Shown: in pieces, positions 1-10,600 of the stretch
Layout of the letters: each line of letters starts with the position of its first letter
Position numbering within the stretch: the stretch's first letter is position 1
DNA from: Polytrichum commune
Lineage: Eukaryota > Streptophyta > Polytrichopsida > Polytrichales > Polytrichaceae
Reading direction: 5' to 3'
Assembly (NCBI GenBank): GCA_950295325.1
Contig: OX485803.1
Span: 13,766,001-13,830,000 of the forward strand
DNA length: 64,000 nucleotides
Position numbers and translations under genes: made by a program
Notes under the pieces: generated by a model
Database searches by the model: none
Told to the model about the DNA's origin: nothing
What the model saw: the letters and a program-made list of their open reading frames with translations, nothing else

Positions 1-527
1 TCTTTATGGTAATTCTTGTAATTCTTTATGGTTTCTTGGTATCAAATGAGTATCCATTTGTAGAATTGAAGACTGGAGGTTGAGTATTTTGCTCACATTT
101 GCTTTCCTAAAGACATTCAGCAGGCAAACTTCTTGCGAAGGATTTCCCTACATAAATCATGCCAGTTGGGGTTATGCCACATCTGAAGAGTTGTTGGCCT
201 CGCAAAAATTCTGACCATTAAGCTATGTCCACAACACTCATCACCCCTCCTTTTGTCATTTGGAAGCATTGCGGTGTGGTGATAAGGAAACATTTACAGT
301 AAACAGCCACCTTCTTGATTAACTTTCGAAAGTTCTCTTTTCTCTAGGAAACTTTTTGCGAGTATTAGCATAGAGATTATCAGGTTCCTTGGCTGGTAGA
401 TAAACCACTCATCTGAGATTTAGATGAAGGCTCACTAGCATGTTGTACACCACTGAATAGCTGCCATGACCATCAGTACTATAAATGCCTTCATAAAATT
501 TCGGGGGAATGGGCTGCAGATTGCTGT
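1..527. other. Intergenic sequence, no gene seen
   Basis: No open reading frame with family-like composition, no recognisable repeat and no RNA gene was seen here. It lies downstream of the small minus-strand ORF that ends at 528. Confidence 0.5.
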
Positions 528-875
528 TCATGACGGCTTAACCATGGTCTTGAACCAATTAATTTCGTTTTCTAAAATTCTATCCCATCTCATAGCAGAG
601 GTGTGTAGTTGGTGTTGACCACCATCCCTGAGAGTGTACTCGTTGTAGAGCATTAAGCATTTTCTTTTCATCTCCGTATAGTAAATCTCTTGTCTTGAGA
701 CGGAACTTCTTTCAGTTTCCCCACGTACATTAGCAAGTCTCGATTTCAAATATAGCAAGCAGAGAAGTCCATTGTGCACAGAACATTTCAACGGATGAAG
801 GATGCGTGCGACTTCATAAGCTTGCAAAATGCTTCTATCATCCGAGGGAAAATGTGGGAATTCTAAGGGATACAT
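528..875 (-). CDS. Unassigned 115-residue ORF (possible gene fragment)
   Basis: This uninterrupted minus-strand frame has a real ATG (873-875) and encodes 115 residues. I do not recognise it securely. The middle (KCSVHNGLLCLLYLKSRL, then SRQEIYYTEMKRKCLMLYNEY) loosely recalls the helical core of the GINS subunit PSF1, which has a conserved HN-x-RCL-x-AY-x-x-R segment followed by a helix ending in a Y. The usual PSF1 start and the C-terminal domain are absent, so at best this would be a fragment or one exon. It could also be a chance ORF. No promoter or splice context supports either reading. Confidence 0.2.
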   Translation of the reverse strand: MYPLEFPHFPSDDRSILQAYEVARILHPLKCSVHNGLLCLLYLKSRLANVRGETERSSVSRQEIYYTEMKRKCLMLYNEYTLRDGGQHQLHTSAMRWDRILENEINWFKTMVKPS

Positions 876-1395
876 TCGCTGTAGGTCTCACAAAATCACC
901 AACACCGCAAATTGCACAGCTATAGACACACATTCCCAAACTACTCACATCATTCGGAACCCGGAAGACTGTCCGTAGAAGCCCTATTTCTATCCTCAAT
1001 CGAATGGGCACTCTTAACAATTTCACACAATTCTTTTTCAGACACCGGCGACAGTTTGGTGTTTCTCTGGTTTGAAGAATCCCAAATCACAGATAGCCAT
1101 GACCAAAAGCCGCTCAACAACGAGCGACAGCGGTAGCAGTCGCTACAATGTCGACAATAGAGTGCCGGAAGAAGCGCAGGATCAAAACCACGGGCCATAC
1201 TCGACAAAGAAATCAAGGGAGAAGCACTTCCATCGTCTCATAAGCAAAAATGTGTGCGAATCATGGGGGATTGGATTTCCTTTCCTTTGCAATTTAAGGC
1301 GTTGCCTGTATATCAGATTATTTTCATGACTCTGACTCAATGGCTCCTACTAAGGAGCCAAGAGCTCGGCGAATAATAAATTGCGATGAAACCTA

Positions 1396-2180
1396 TCAGT
1401 TAGGGAAGGCGACCAAGAATCCGGCGATCTGCACCTGCCTCTTGTTGTCGAAGCCCAAGACGCGGACGAAGCAGTCAGGGTATGACTTCTTGCACTCCTG
1501 GATCTCAGCCAACACCTGGCTGGCGTCGTTGCAGCCGAACATGGGCAGCTTCCACATGGTCCAGTAGCGCCCGTCGTAGTAGCCGGATCCCTGGAAGTTG
1601 TCGCGGGACACGGTGCCCACCTTGTCGAATTCCAAGCAGGGAATGAGGTTCTGGCGGATCATGAACTCCACCTGCTTCGCGATCTGCTCGTCGCTCAATG
1701 CGGGCAAGTACGACAGAGTCTCGAACTTGGGGTTGCCGTAAGGGTTCCATACCTGCAGCCATTTCGAGCAATTCCATCCATCAACATTCCATTACCCAAA
1801 GCCAATGCATGCCCCACGGTGCTCGGAATTGGCTAGCTAATTGAGTAGCAGCAGATGTACAATATCGTGGAAATCAATACAGTTCATACATTCAGGTGGG
1901 GATGATACATATCAAACAATCCCAAACCACATGTAAAAACCCGCAAACTAAAATTCATGAAAGAGGGGATAGTAAAGTGTGAAGTTCCAACCTGCATGCA
2001 GTTGACGCGGCTGCCGTTCTGAACGGAGCTCAACTTCTGGGTCTTGCTGGAGAAGACAGTGGCAGCCTTGAGGCCAGAGAAAGCCTTCACGGTTGAAGCC
2101 TCGGACGATCCAACGCTGGAGGAGGCAGCAGCGAAGGCAGCGGGGGCCACCACAGCGGAGGCAGCCACAATGGAGGCCAT
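1396..2180 (-). CDS. RBCS: Ribulose bisphosphate carboxylase small subunit precursor
   Basis: The small subunit of plastid Rubisco assembles with eight large subunits for CO2 fixation. There are two exons, 2180-1992 and 1752-1396, joined across a 239 bp GT-AG intron, giving 181 residues. Residues 1-61 are a Ser/Ala-rich transit peptide starting [16 protein letters not shown]; cleavage is expected between C61 and M62, leaving a 120-residue mature protein, the usual size. Hallmarks in exon 2 are [11 protein letters not shown], the block [18 protein letters not shown] and [12 protein letters not shown] near the end. The intron splits the mature protein after Met-Gln, the conserved first RBCS intron position; the second intron usual in flowering plants is missing. 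The frame stays open upstream of 2180, but the transit-peptide start MASIVAAS fits best. Confidence 0.97.
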
Positions 2181-2351
2181 GGCTTCAGAAGCTAGCTCTC
2201 TGCGTGAGAGAAGAACGAAGCTCGAGAGGATGAGAGAAGCGCGTAGGAAGGGCGTTGGGATGGAATGAGGATGATTTACGGGGACGAGGAGAGTCTTATT
2301 GCCACAACGAGAGTCTCGGGAGCCACACACCGAAAGGCAGGCGATGAGGCA

Positions 2352-2357
2352 GATAAG
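2352..2357 (+). promoter_or_regulatory. Candidate I-box upstream of RBCS
   Basis: A GATAAG core lies about 170 bp upstream of the RBCS start codon, with a second GATAA at 2367. I-boxes of this sequence are known light-response elements in RBCS promoters and work in either orientation. No clear TATA box was found, so this is suggestive only. Confidence 0.35.
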
Positions 2358-2599
2358 GAACCAGTGGATAACCGGTCCCTGTTTACCCCTGGCGCTTTGT
2401 GCCCTTTCTACATTTTCCCCTTTACCTGGTCCTGGGCATTAAACACCACTCCCAGTCTGCCACGACACCCTGGGCCCACGCCAGTCCAATGCTTGTTACT
2501 TATTCTTCAAAGTAAATTGTGGTATGTCTCTCTGTTCTACACAATGAATTCTTTAGCTCAGAAGGCAGGCTTCTACTATACTCCTACAATAATACTGCG

Positions 2600-2974
2600 T
2601 TAATGGCATCAATGTAATCTGTGTATATATATATGTGTCAGTCTCGTTTCTGTGACAGGATCTGTGCTGCCGAGCATTGCAGTAGGCCGCTACTTAACTT
2701 AAGTTGAAGTTATTATTACCCTGATTACATTACATACTGGCATGGCGTTTATGTATGCGTCCTACAATCAGCGGGGAGAGAGAAGCGAAAGACGAGAATG
2801 AAAGAGGAAGTGCCAAGTGGATTTCATTTGTTGGACAGGGCACTTGCTTCTGCTTTTCCCATCTCCCTCCACTAACATCCGCACAGCTGCAGGTGTATGA
2901 AGGACCTTGGTTCGCTTCTTCACGAGTATGAGAAGTGCGAGTAAGTGTTCTCAGTATTCCCAGCCTTCTTCCTC
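2600..2974. other. Intergenic sequence upstream of RBCS
   Basis: No coding signal is seen. The stretch probably includes distal RBCS promoter DNA, since RBCS is transcribed leftwards from near 2250. Confidence 0.4.
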
Positions 2975-3395
2975 TTTAATTAAGAATATCTAACGAATTG
3001 GGCTCCATCATCCATTGACGAAGGAGACGAGAGAGGGGTGACACATGAGCTTCTCCTCCTCTGTTCTGTTCGGGTTGGTTTTTGGCAAAATTCCAGCTGC
3101 TTGAGCTTGGACAAGTGACGAATCTCGTTTGCACTCGCACTCTCTTCTCCTTTTGTAATCATTAAGCAATGCTTTGTATTCACATAGGCACGGATAGTAG
3201 ATGTCAGTCTCTTGCTGCCTTCAAATTCCTGGAATGTCTGTCGTTTCTTATGTTTTCAGCAATTTCTGATGCTAATCAATGTAAGAACAACAAACCCTTT
3301 TCACTCTCCCAGCAGCAAGAGCTCAATGCTGAGAAGATTCCTTGTTCTCTTTACATTCTGTATAGAGCAGAGCATCTATGCTATTTCGCCATAAA
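2975..3395 (+). repeat. Unnamed dispersed repeat, copy A
   Basis: About 420 bp matches, in inverted orientation, the segment 61790-62260. Shared blocks include the stretch around 3001-3020 (gggctccatcatcca), a block with gttcgggttggttt, one with ccagctgcttgagcttgg, one with gccttcaaattcctg, and one with agagctcaatgctga. Both copies show partly conserved amino-acid frames (AAFKFLECLSF here against AAFKFLQCLSF), so it may derive from a gene or from the end of a retroelement. No terminal repeats or TSD were identified, and I cannot assign a family. Confidence 0.7.
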
Positions 3396-4052
3396 TTGAT
3401 TCCACGGCATCTCTTTCACCAATTTTGAGCAAATTCCTTTAGGTGGGCATCAGAGTGCAGAGGTCGGGGTCAGCTGTCGTGTCTAAATTCGTTCCTTGCA
3501 AAGGAATTCTGATATGCCTGTTTCTCTAGTAAGACGTTACGAAATTGGAGATCATTTTGAATTCAGAAGTCTTGGATCCGAGCATGATAAAAGGCATCCT
3601 GGTTGACCCTATGTTGGAAATATTTAGTTCTCTGTCTTTATTCACATTCTTGGAGTATTGGTTTATCAAGGGTTTTGTTAGCAAATGCATTGACCAACCC
3701 ATGAACGTTCGGCAGGAATTGCCATGTTTTGAAAAGAATGAGCTCACTCTTGCATTTGTAACAAACCCTAAGTACTATTGTTTCGCTACTCGTCTGACTG
3801 GAATAGCATCTGTCGTTGAATCAGGCCTTTGATAACCAATCGGAACGCCCCACCCAAGCTGAAGGTCTTTGAGGATCTGCCATAACTGAACATCAATTCT
3901 CCCACCCACTTATGAGGTATCCATTTTGAGGAGAATATGAGGTACAGGGCGAGGAGTGCAGAGGCAGTTTAAGTGCGAGGAGAATCAAGCGACCGTCGCA
4001 GAGCATCAAAACTACGAGAACCCTTGATTCGACAAGTGAATATCCGGATGCT
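3396..4052. other. Intergenic sequence with one weak ORF
   Basis: A plus-strand frame at 3545-3832 reads 95 residues without resemblance to a known family and is probably chance. The rest has no feature I can name. It ends where the triplicated block before the MATE gene begins. Confidence 0.4.
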
Positions 4053-4612
4053 GTTGCAGAGATTGCATTAGGAATCTGTAGGATACTAATACTTCAGACT
4101 TGATACTAAGTCCAACAAGTATTATACCACAATTTGTGTCTCAGAATTCATGTTTTTGTGCAATTTGCAGTCTCAGGTGCAATCTGTCCAGAGAAAGGGG
4201 TTGTCAAATTGCTAGGAAGGGCGGTGGCTCACCTGCAAATCCTGTTGCAGAGATTGCATTCAAAATTTGTAGGATACTAATACTTCAGACTTGATATTAA
4301 TTCCAACAAGCAAATCACAATTTGAGTCTAAATTCATGATTTTGTGCAATTTGCAATCTCAGGTACAATCTGTCCAGAGAAAGGGGTCGTCAAAATTCTA
4401 GGAGGAGCGGTGGCTCTCCTCCAAATCCTGTTGCAGAGATTGCATCAGGAATTTGAAGGATACTAATACTTTAGACTTGATGCTATTCCAACAAGTATAT
4501 CACAATTCGAGTCTCAGAATTCATGGTTTTGTGCAATTTGCAATCTCAGGTGCAATCTGTCCAGAAAAAGGGGTTATCAATATGCTAGGAGGCGCAGTGG
4601 CAAACCTGCAAG
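4053..4612 (+). repeat. Three tandem copies of the MATE gene 5' end
   Basis: Three diverged units start at 4053, 4244 and 4430 (periods 191 and 186 bp), each beginning gttgcagagattgcat. Each unit carries about 150 bp of leader plus the sequence equal to the first ten codons of the MATE gene. Only the third unit has the ATG at 4582; the equivalent triplets in units one and two read TTG and ATT. An alternative in-frame ATG at 4480 is also unique to unit three. The block therefore looks like a tandem duplication of a promoter-proximal or first-exon segment. Confidence 0.85.
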
Positions 4613-7600
4613 CGACAGGATTTTCCCAAGGAGTTGTATCCCATCTCATACAGGAGACTGCATCTTTGAAGGGGTTTGCTGGGATACAGCAATTAGGGTG
4701 GCATCGTCAACAGTACAGATTCGGAGAAAGATCCAACTGCAGGAGGAGGTTCCTCACAGTAAATGCTTATGGGCAGGTTAATAATCTGAAGAAAAGGCAC
4801 AGTGGTGGGACCTATGGGAGGCAACACAAAGACAGTCGAGTTGCGTGCTCAGAATCGAACATCACCGAAACATTCAACGAAACCGGGCTCGAAGTGGTCA
4901 AATCCTTGGAAGAGGCTGAGACACAGTCACTCCGAGCAGTGTCTGGAGATACTAAAGAGCTCAACAAATCTGTACACACAGACACAGATGATAACAATGT
5001 TGCTGCTAAGGAAGAGGGTTCCGATCCCTCAGTGCAAGCAGCGTGGGAAGAAATCTTGGCAGAGGAGGCAGAGAGTATCAAATTCCAAGCTTATGAGCGT
5101 GATGCCATCATGGCAGCTGCTGCCAAAGTTGCAGAGGCACTGGGTGAATCTGAATTGGAGGCACACCAAGAAGGCCAAATGTACTTCCACATGTTAGAGC
5201 CTGTCTCACCAGTAGCAGCTCCTGTGATGGTCAGAGACTTCTCTGAAACATTTGAAGCCACAGAGACTGCTGTGCAAGAAACTGAAGTGCGAGAGGAAGT
5301 GGGGTTTATGGTTCGCCCCGAAGCACCAGAGCATCATTTTCCCGCGCCAGAACCATCATCAGCTGTGGAAGAATCATCAACAGAAACAACAGAGGCTATT
5401 GTTGCAGATTCTCCAGTGGCAGAGGTGGAGGAACAGCATTTGTTGGATCCTGGTGCTGTTGCATCAGCTCTCATGGTCAGGGAAGTTGCAGATGCATTGA
5501 AAGTTCCAGAGGAGGAGCAAATGTCACCTGCCTTGGAGAAAGAGATTGAAGCTTCCACTTTTCAGCAGGCTGAGGGAAAATCACTCTTAGAGCAGCTGAA
5601 AGATATCATTGTATTTGCAGGTCCTGCGCTTGGAATCTGGCTTTCAGGTCCAATTATGGGAATTATTGATACTGCCGTGATCGGCAACAGCAGTTCCGTG
5701 GAGCTTGCTGCTCTTGGTAAGTTCTCATTGTGGCTCTCTCAGTGCACTTACTGTGTCACTCATTACCCCAAGGTTGTACTCAGTAAGATTGGTCCTTTTT
5801 CGACACCAGATGGGCGACGTTGTTCCTTTGCTGAACAGTTAGGTTGGGTCCTGATTGCAGTTCCGTCATAACATGTAAAACTTTGCTCATATTTCTTCTG
5901 TGACCATCATAGGGTCATTGCTCACTACCAACTTAGCCATTTGAGCCTGTGTTGAACATATGAATCAAGCGTCTCAATTCCTGAGTCCACCATCTTCTAT
6001 AGTTTCTGTGCTCTAGACAGTGTGCATATTTCAATAGTCATCATTGAGTTGAACATTTGTTGTTTACATGAAACGCTTTGTGTGTGTGTGTCGTTCAGGC
6101 CCAGGGACTGTATTATGCGATCAAGTATGTTACATCTTCATGTTTCTATCCGTGGCAACCTCCAACTTGATCGCCACCTCACTTGCTCAAAAGGTATTAT
6201 CCTATTGACTATGCTTGATTTTTAGTGTCTACATCACATTCAGTGGAGTGAAATTGCATATGCTTTCTATCTCGAGTAGTCCAGTTTGAGCGTTTAAGAC
6301 GATCTTCTTGTGCAAGATGTCGTTGTTATGCCAGTATAGAACTGGATTTGAGTTGCACTAAAAGTCCTGCATTATTACAGAACAAAGAAGAGGCAGCACA
6401 CCATCTATCACGAATGCTATTCTTGGCCTTAGCCTGTGGTGTCGGTTTGCTTATAGGCACACTAGTCTTTGTCACACCGCTGCTGCAAGGTAATATCATA
6501 TTAGAACCTTCATGCTGTTTCTAAAGTTATTGATGTGATTTCAATGCCCATCAAATGAGTGATTATGGACATCCATAACATAAAAATCATGTATAGCTGT
6601 GCAAATAATGTGTTGAAATTCTTCAATCAGTAATGTGTTCAAGGTTTAATGAATATGCATAGCAGTTGGGCTTGCATTTAAATTTCTATACACTGAGAAA
6701 ATTTGGATCTACATGATTTCAAATAGATCAGTTTTATAGTAATTAACCTCTATTCAGAAACTTGAATTCCAACAACTTGCAGTAATGTGAGCCAAATTGG
6801 AGTCAGAGGTTTATGAATTAACTTCATCGCTCCTCTGAACATATGTGCTTGTGCAGCTTTTGTTGGGGCTCAGAATTATGATCTCATACCTGCAGCAAGG
6901 GTTTACGTCCAGGTATGGATCCAAACCTCTTACTTACAATCATGTGAGCTATTAAACAATTTCTGAGCATTCTGAGGAGTTGACTTTTGGACTATCCTCC
7001 ATATCATAAATGCCACCAGTTCATAACACTAAATCGACAAATGCTCAATAAGAAATTTATTCCTGAACTCTTCTTGATGGAAGACTTTGTACAATCTCTT
7101 CATGCTGAACTCTTCCTGGACTTCAGGTGTACAGCACTCGATGTAGGTAAGGACTTAGATATCTACAGTATTTCTTGTTCATGCATGGTATTTAGATGTC
7201 AAGGCATAGTTCTGACTTGTATCACAATTTAGACAACTAATGTTTACCCTTGTGTTCCTCGACAGATCCGAGCCTTGGCATGGCCAGCAGTACTTGTGAG
7301 TTTGGTCGCCCAGAGTGCTAGGTGAGACAATACCCCTATGGTGTGGGCTGTGTATGTTTGGTTTTAAAGTAATATACCTGTTTCTACTCTTTCTGTAATG
7401 AATCCACTAGATATTGTCAACCAAATCCCAACTCGATAGCTTTCACAAACTTGCAGATATCAATTGAGTAGAATTGCAATTCGATGGGTAGTCCTATGAA
7501 AGCTTACCACAATTAAGGTAAATGAAGCTTACTAATGAGCCTCACAGAAATAATTCTCTGAAAGGGAGCTGGTGTATTTTAACCAGAGCAGAAAGTTGTA

Positions 7601-10600
7601 TTTGTTGACAAGGAGCTTTGAGGATACTCTAGATTCATTTAGTCATATTCAAATAGTAATCAATCATTTTGTGCTCTTTTGTTTGTTACCCAGTCTTGGA
7701 ATGATGGATTCTAAGAGCCCATTGAAGGTGCTCATCATTGGAAGTCTCTTCAATCTGGTTGGCGATGTTTTCCTGTGTTCGTTCCTTGGTTATGGTATTG
7801 CAGGCGCAGCATGGGCTACAATAGCCTCTCAGGTGAACTATCAAATTTGACTTATTGCAACACTACGTTTCCTTTACCCTTTATACAATAGTATATAATG
7901 AATATTATGTTTTGTTCTGACAAGTTTGAATTAAGAGTATTCTTCAGCTTTACTGGCTTTGATTTGCTCCTTTGCTCATGTATCTTCCAACATGTTGCGT
8001 TTTCTCACAGTATGTAGCAGGAATTTTGATGGCACTATCACTAAGTGACAAGGGCTACAATGCTCTCCGTGTCAAAGCCCCGTCCTTCAAGGAGCTTGGT
8101 GATATTGCAAGGCTAACAACCCCACTTTTATTGACTATGATTTCAAAGGTAAGCAAATATTCAACTTAGCTTTGTACCCCAAATCAGGTACTAAAGAATT
8201 GTGCATTTTCCTTATACAAAGCATTAGCAATAAACTAAGTTACCAAGAGACGTCACTTCAGTAATTTTTTGGAACATCTGTGCATGCATTCACTGCTAAA
8301 CATGGACATAGAGAGTAAGAATAATTACACAGAAGACCTTGAATAAGAAGCGTTGTTGTGGATTTACAAATTGTGCTCTCTTATCGCATATTGTGATGAT
8401 GTTCATCCTATCTGCAGGTGTCATTTTATACATTGATTACATATTTGGCAACATCTCTGGGAGCCGTTACTGTTGCAGCACACCAGGTTTGTACTGAAAC
8501 TCACCATCTCTAATGGTGATCAACTACAAAACCGCCAAAAATGTGATGCCATACTTTGATATTATTTACCTTTGGCAGAAATTCTTTTTCACATCCGTTT
8601 TTGGATTCAGCAAATCCATTCGTCCAAGACTTATACACAGATGTTGTAGAGAGCTATGAAAGTGTCCAGCCCACACTCGTTGAAAGTGTGTGCCTCTACA
8701 AGTGTGAGCTAAAATGAAAGGAAGTTTTATCTTATATGTTTGGTGATCTGTCTGAATTGTTACCATTGCAATACCTGCAGCTGTCTGTCACTTCTAGACT
8801 CGTAATAGACTCCAGGTTGCTTGTTTATGCTAAAAACATTGCATGCATATAGAATCATGTCCTGGAGGAAATTTGGGACTATATGTGCCATTATCAGCTC
8901 AAATCACCCTTGAATAATATTGAGCTGACTTTGAGCCACATTGTACTAAATCGGTGCCCTGCTCGACAGGTGATGGTTGGAATATATGGACTTTGTGCCG
9001 TGTGGGGAGAACCTCTGGCTCAAACTGCCCAATCCTTTATGCCTCCTCTTATGTATGGCTCACAAAAGAATTTGAAACAGGTGAATCCATGTCACTTCAA
9101 TTTCTGTGTTACTGACAGGCCTGGATCCATAGGATGTCCTTCCCATTTTCCCTGTAATTCCAGTTTATCCTTACGCTAAGTAGATTTCATGGATTTCATG
9201 AAATTCTTGTCTTCCAATTACATTGTCATGTTGAATGTCATCGGTTTCCAGACCATCAAGCAATGAACACTGAGTTTAAGGTTTTGCAAAAATAATGAAT
9301 AAGCAGCACGAATTTCTATTGTTTTCTATGGGAATAATAGTAGCTCCTAATGAAGTGGGACATCACCAGCAAGCAATTGTTGAAGTAATTTCAGTCAGGA
9401 AAGAACATTATGTCCTCTAAGTCTTTCAACATTTAGGGTTTAGCAAAGTGAATGAACAAGCAGCAGGAGTTCGTATTGTTTTCTATAGACAGAAAATTAG
9501 CTCATAATGAAGTGAGACATTGCCAGCAAGCAATTGTCAAAGTAATTTTAATCAGGAAGGAATATTATGTTCTGCAAGAAATATTTTAACATTTCTTCTT
9601 GGTGGGTGAATCTGCGGTGTGGCAGGCACGGAAGCTACTTAAGCAGTTACTGTCAATAGGTGTAGTAGCAGGCACTGTCATAGGTGGCCTTGCAATCTCC
9701 ATACCTTGGTTTTGCCCTCGTGTGTTCACGAGTGACTCTGCAATTATTGAAAAGGTCTGACCTCCTTCATGCATGAATTCATCAATACAACGTGATGCAT
9801 CTTGTTTCTTTTTATATCTCCTTACAAGGCTAGTTGTATTTGGTGCAATTGGACAACCTGCAGCATATTCAGTTGATTATCTTTGCAATAAAAACTAGGT
9901 AAGGTAAGCGGGCCTGAAACGGACACTTTGGGCTCTGCACTCACTTATTGTAGCATATGAAACATGCAAATAGTGCGAGATGATTCGCAAATCTATATCG
10001 TTTTTGTAGCCTAGAATGGATAACAAATTTTGAGCATTTACCAATCTCATTTAAACAAATGTCTTTTTGGTGTCCATTCTTAGATCCACACACCACTCAA
10101 ATATAGGTTTCTATGTAAGAGGAGTAACCAAATCAAGCCCAATTACCTTAATGGATGTGGGGAGCCATTACACAGGCTGTCATAAGTGCCCAACCTGCAA
10201 AGCAAGCAGTAGTAGGCAATGTAGGTACTAGGCACCTACTACAACCCAATGGCAGGATCAACAATCATGGATGATGATGTGCCTCCTCATATCCAATCAT
10301 GAATAGACACAATAACCAAATCACTCAGCCTTGGCTAGACCACTAAGTGTGTTATTTGGATACATTTCTCTCTAGACCCACTTCTTGTAGGACATGGGAA
10401 ACGTAATTAGTGCAAGATGATTAGTAAATCCAAATCGTGCCCATAGCCATTTGCCACATATGAAATCCTTATTCATTATCAAAGTGAAGATTCTCGTACT
10501 CATTAGGTGGTCAAATATAGGTGTCCAGGTTATTGTTGTGTTGGAATTAGGCACATCTACCTCATGTATATTACTTATCAGCCATACTTGAGATTTTCCA

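Noticed and set aside
528-875. Firm call of a GINS PSF1 gene
   Set aside because: Only a short helical core looks similar, and the conserved N-terminus and C-terminal domain are missing.
4480-4581. In-frame ATG at 4480 as the MATE start
   Set aside because: It would add 34 residues drawn from the tandem-repeat leader. The 4582 start gives a more transit-peptide-like N-terminus; the choice is not certain.
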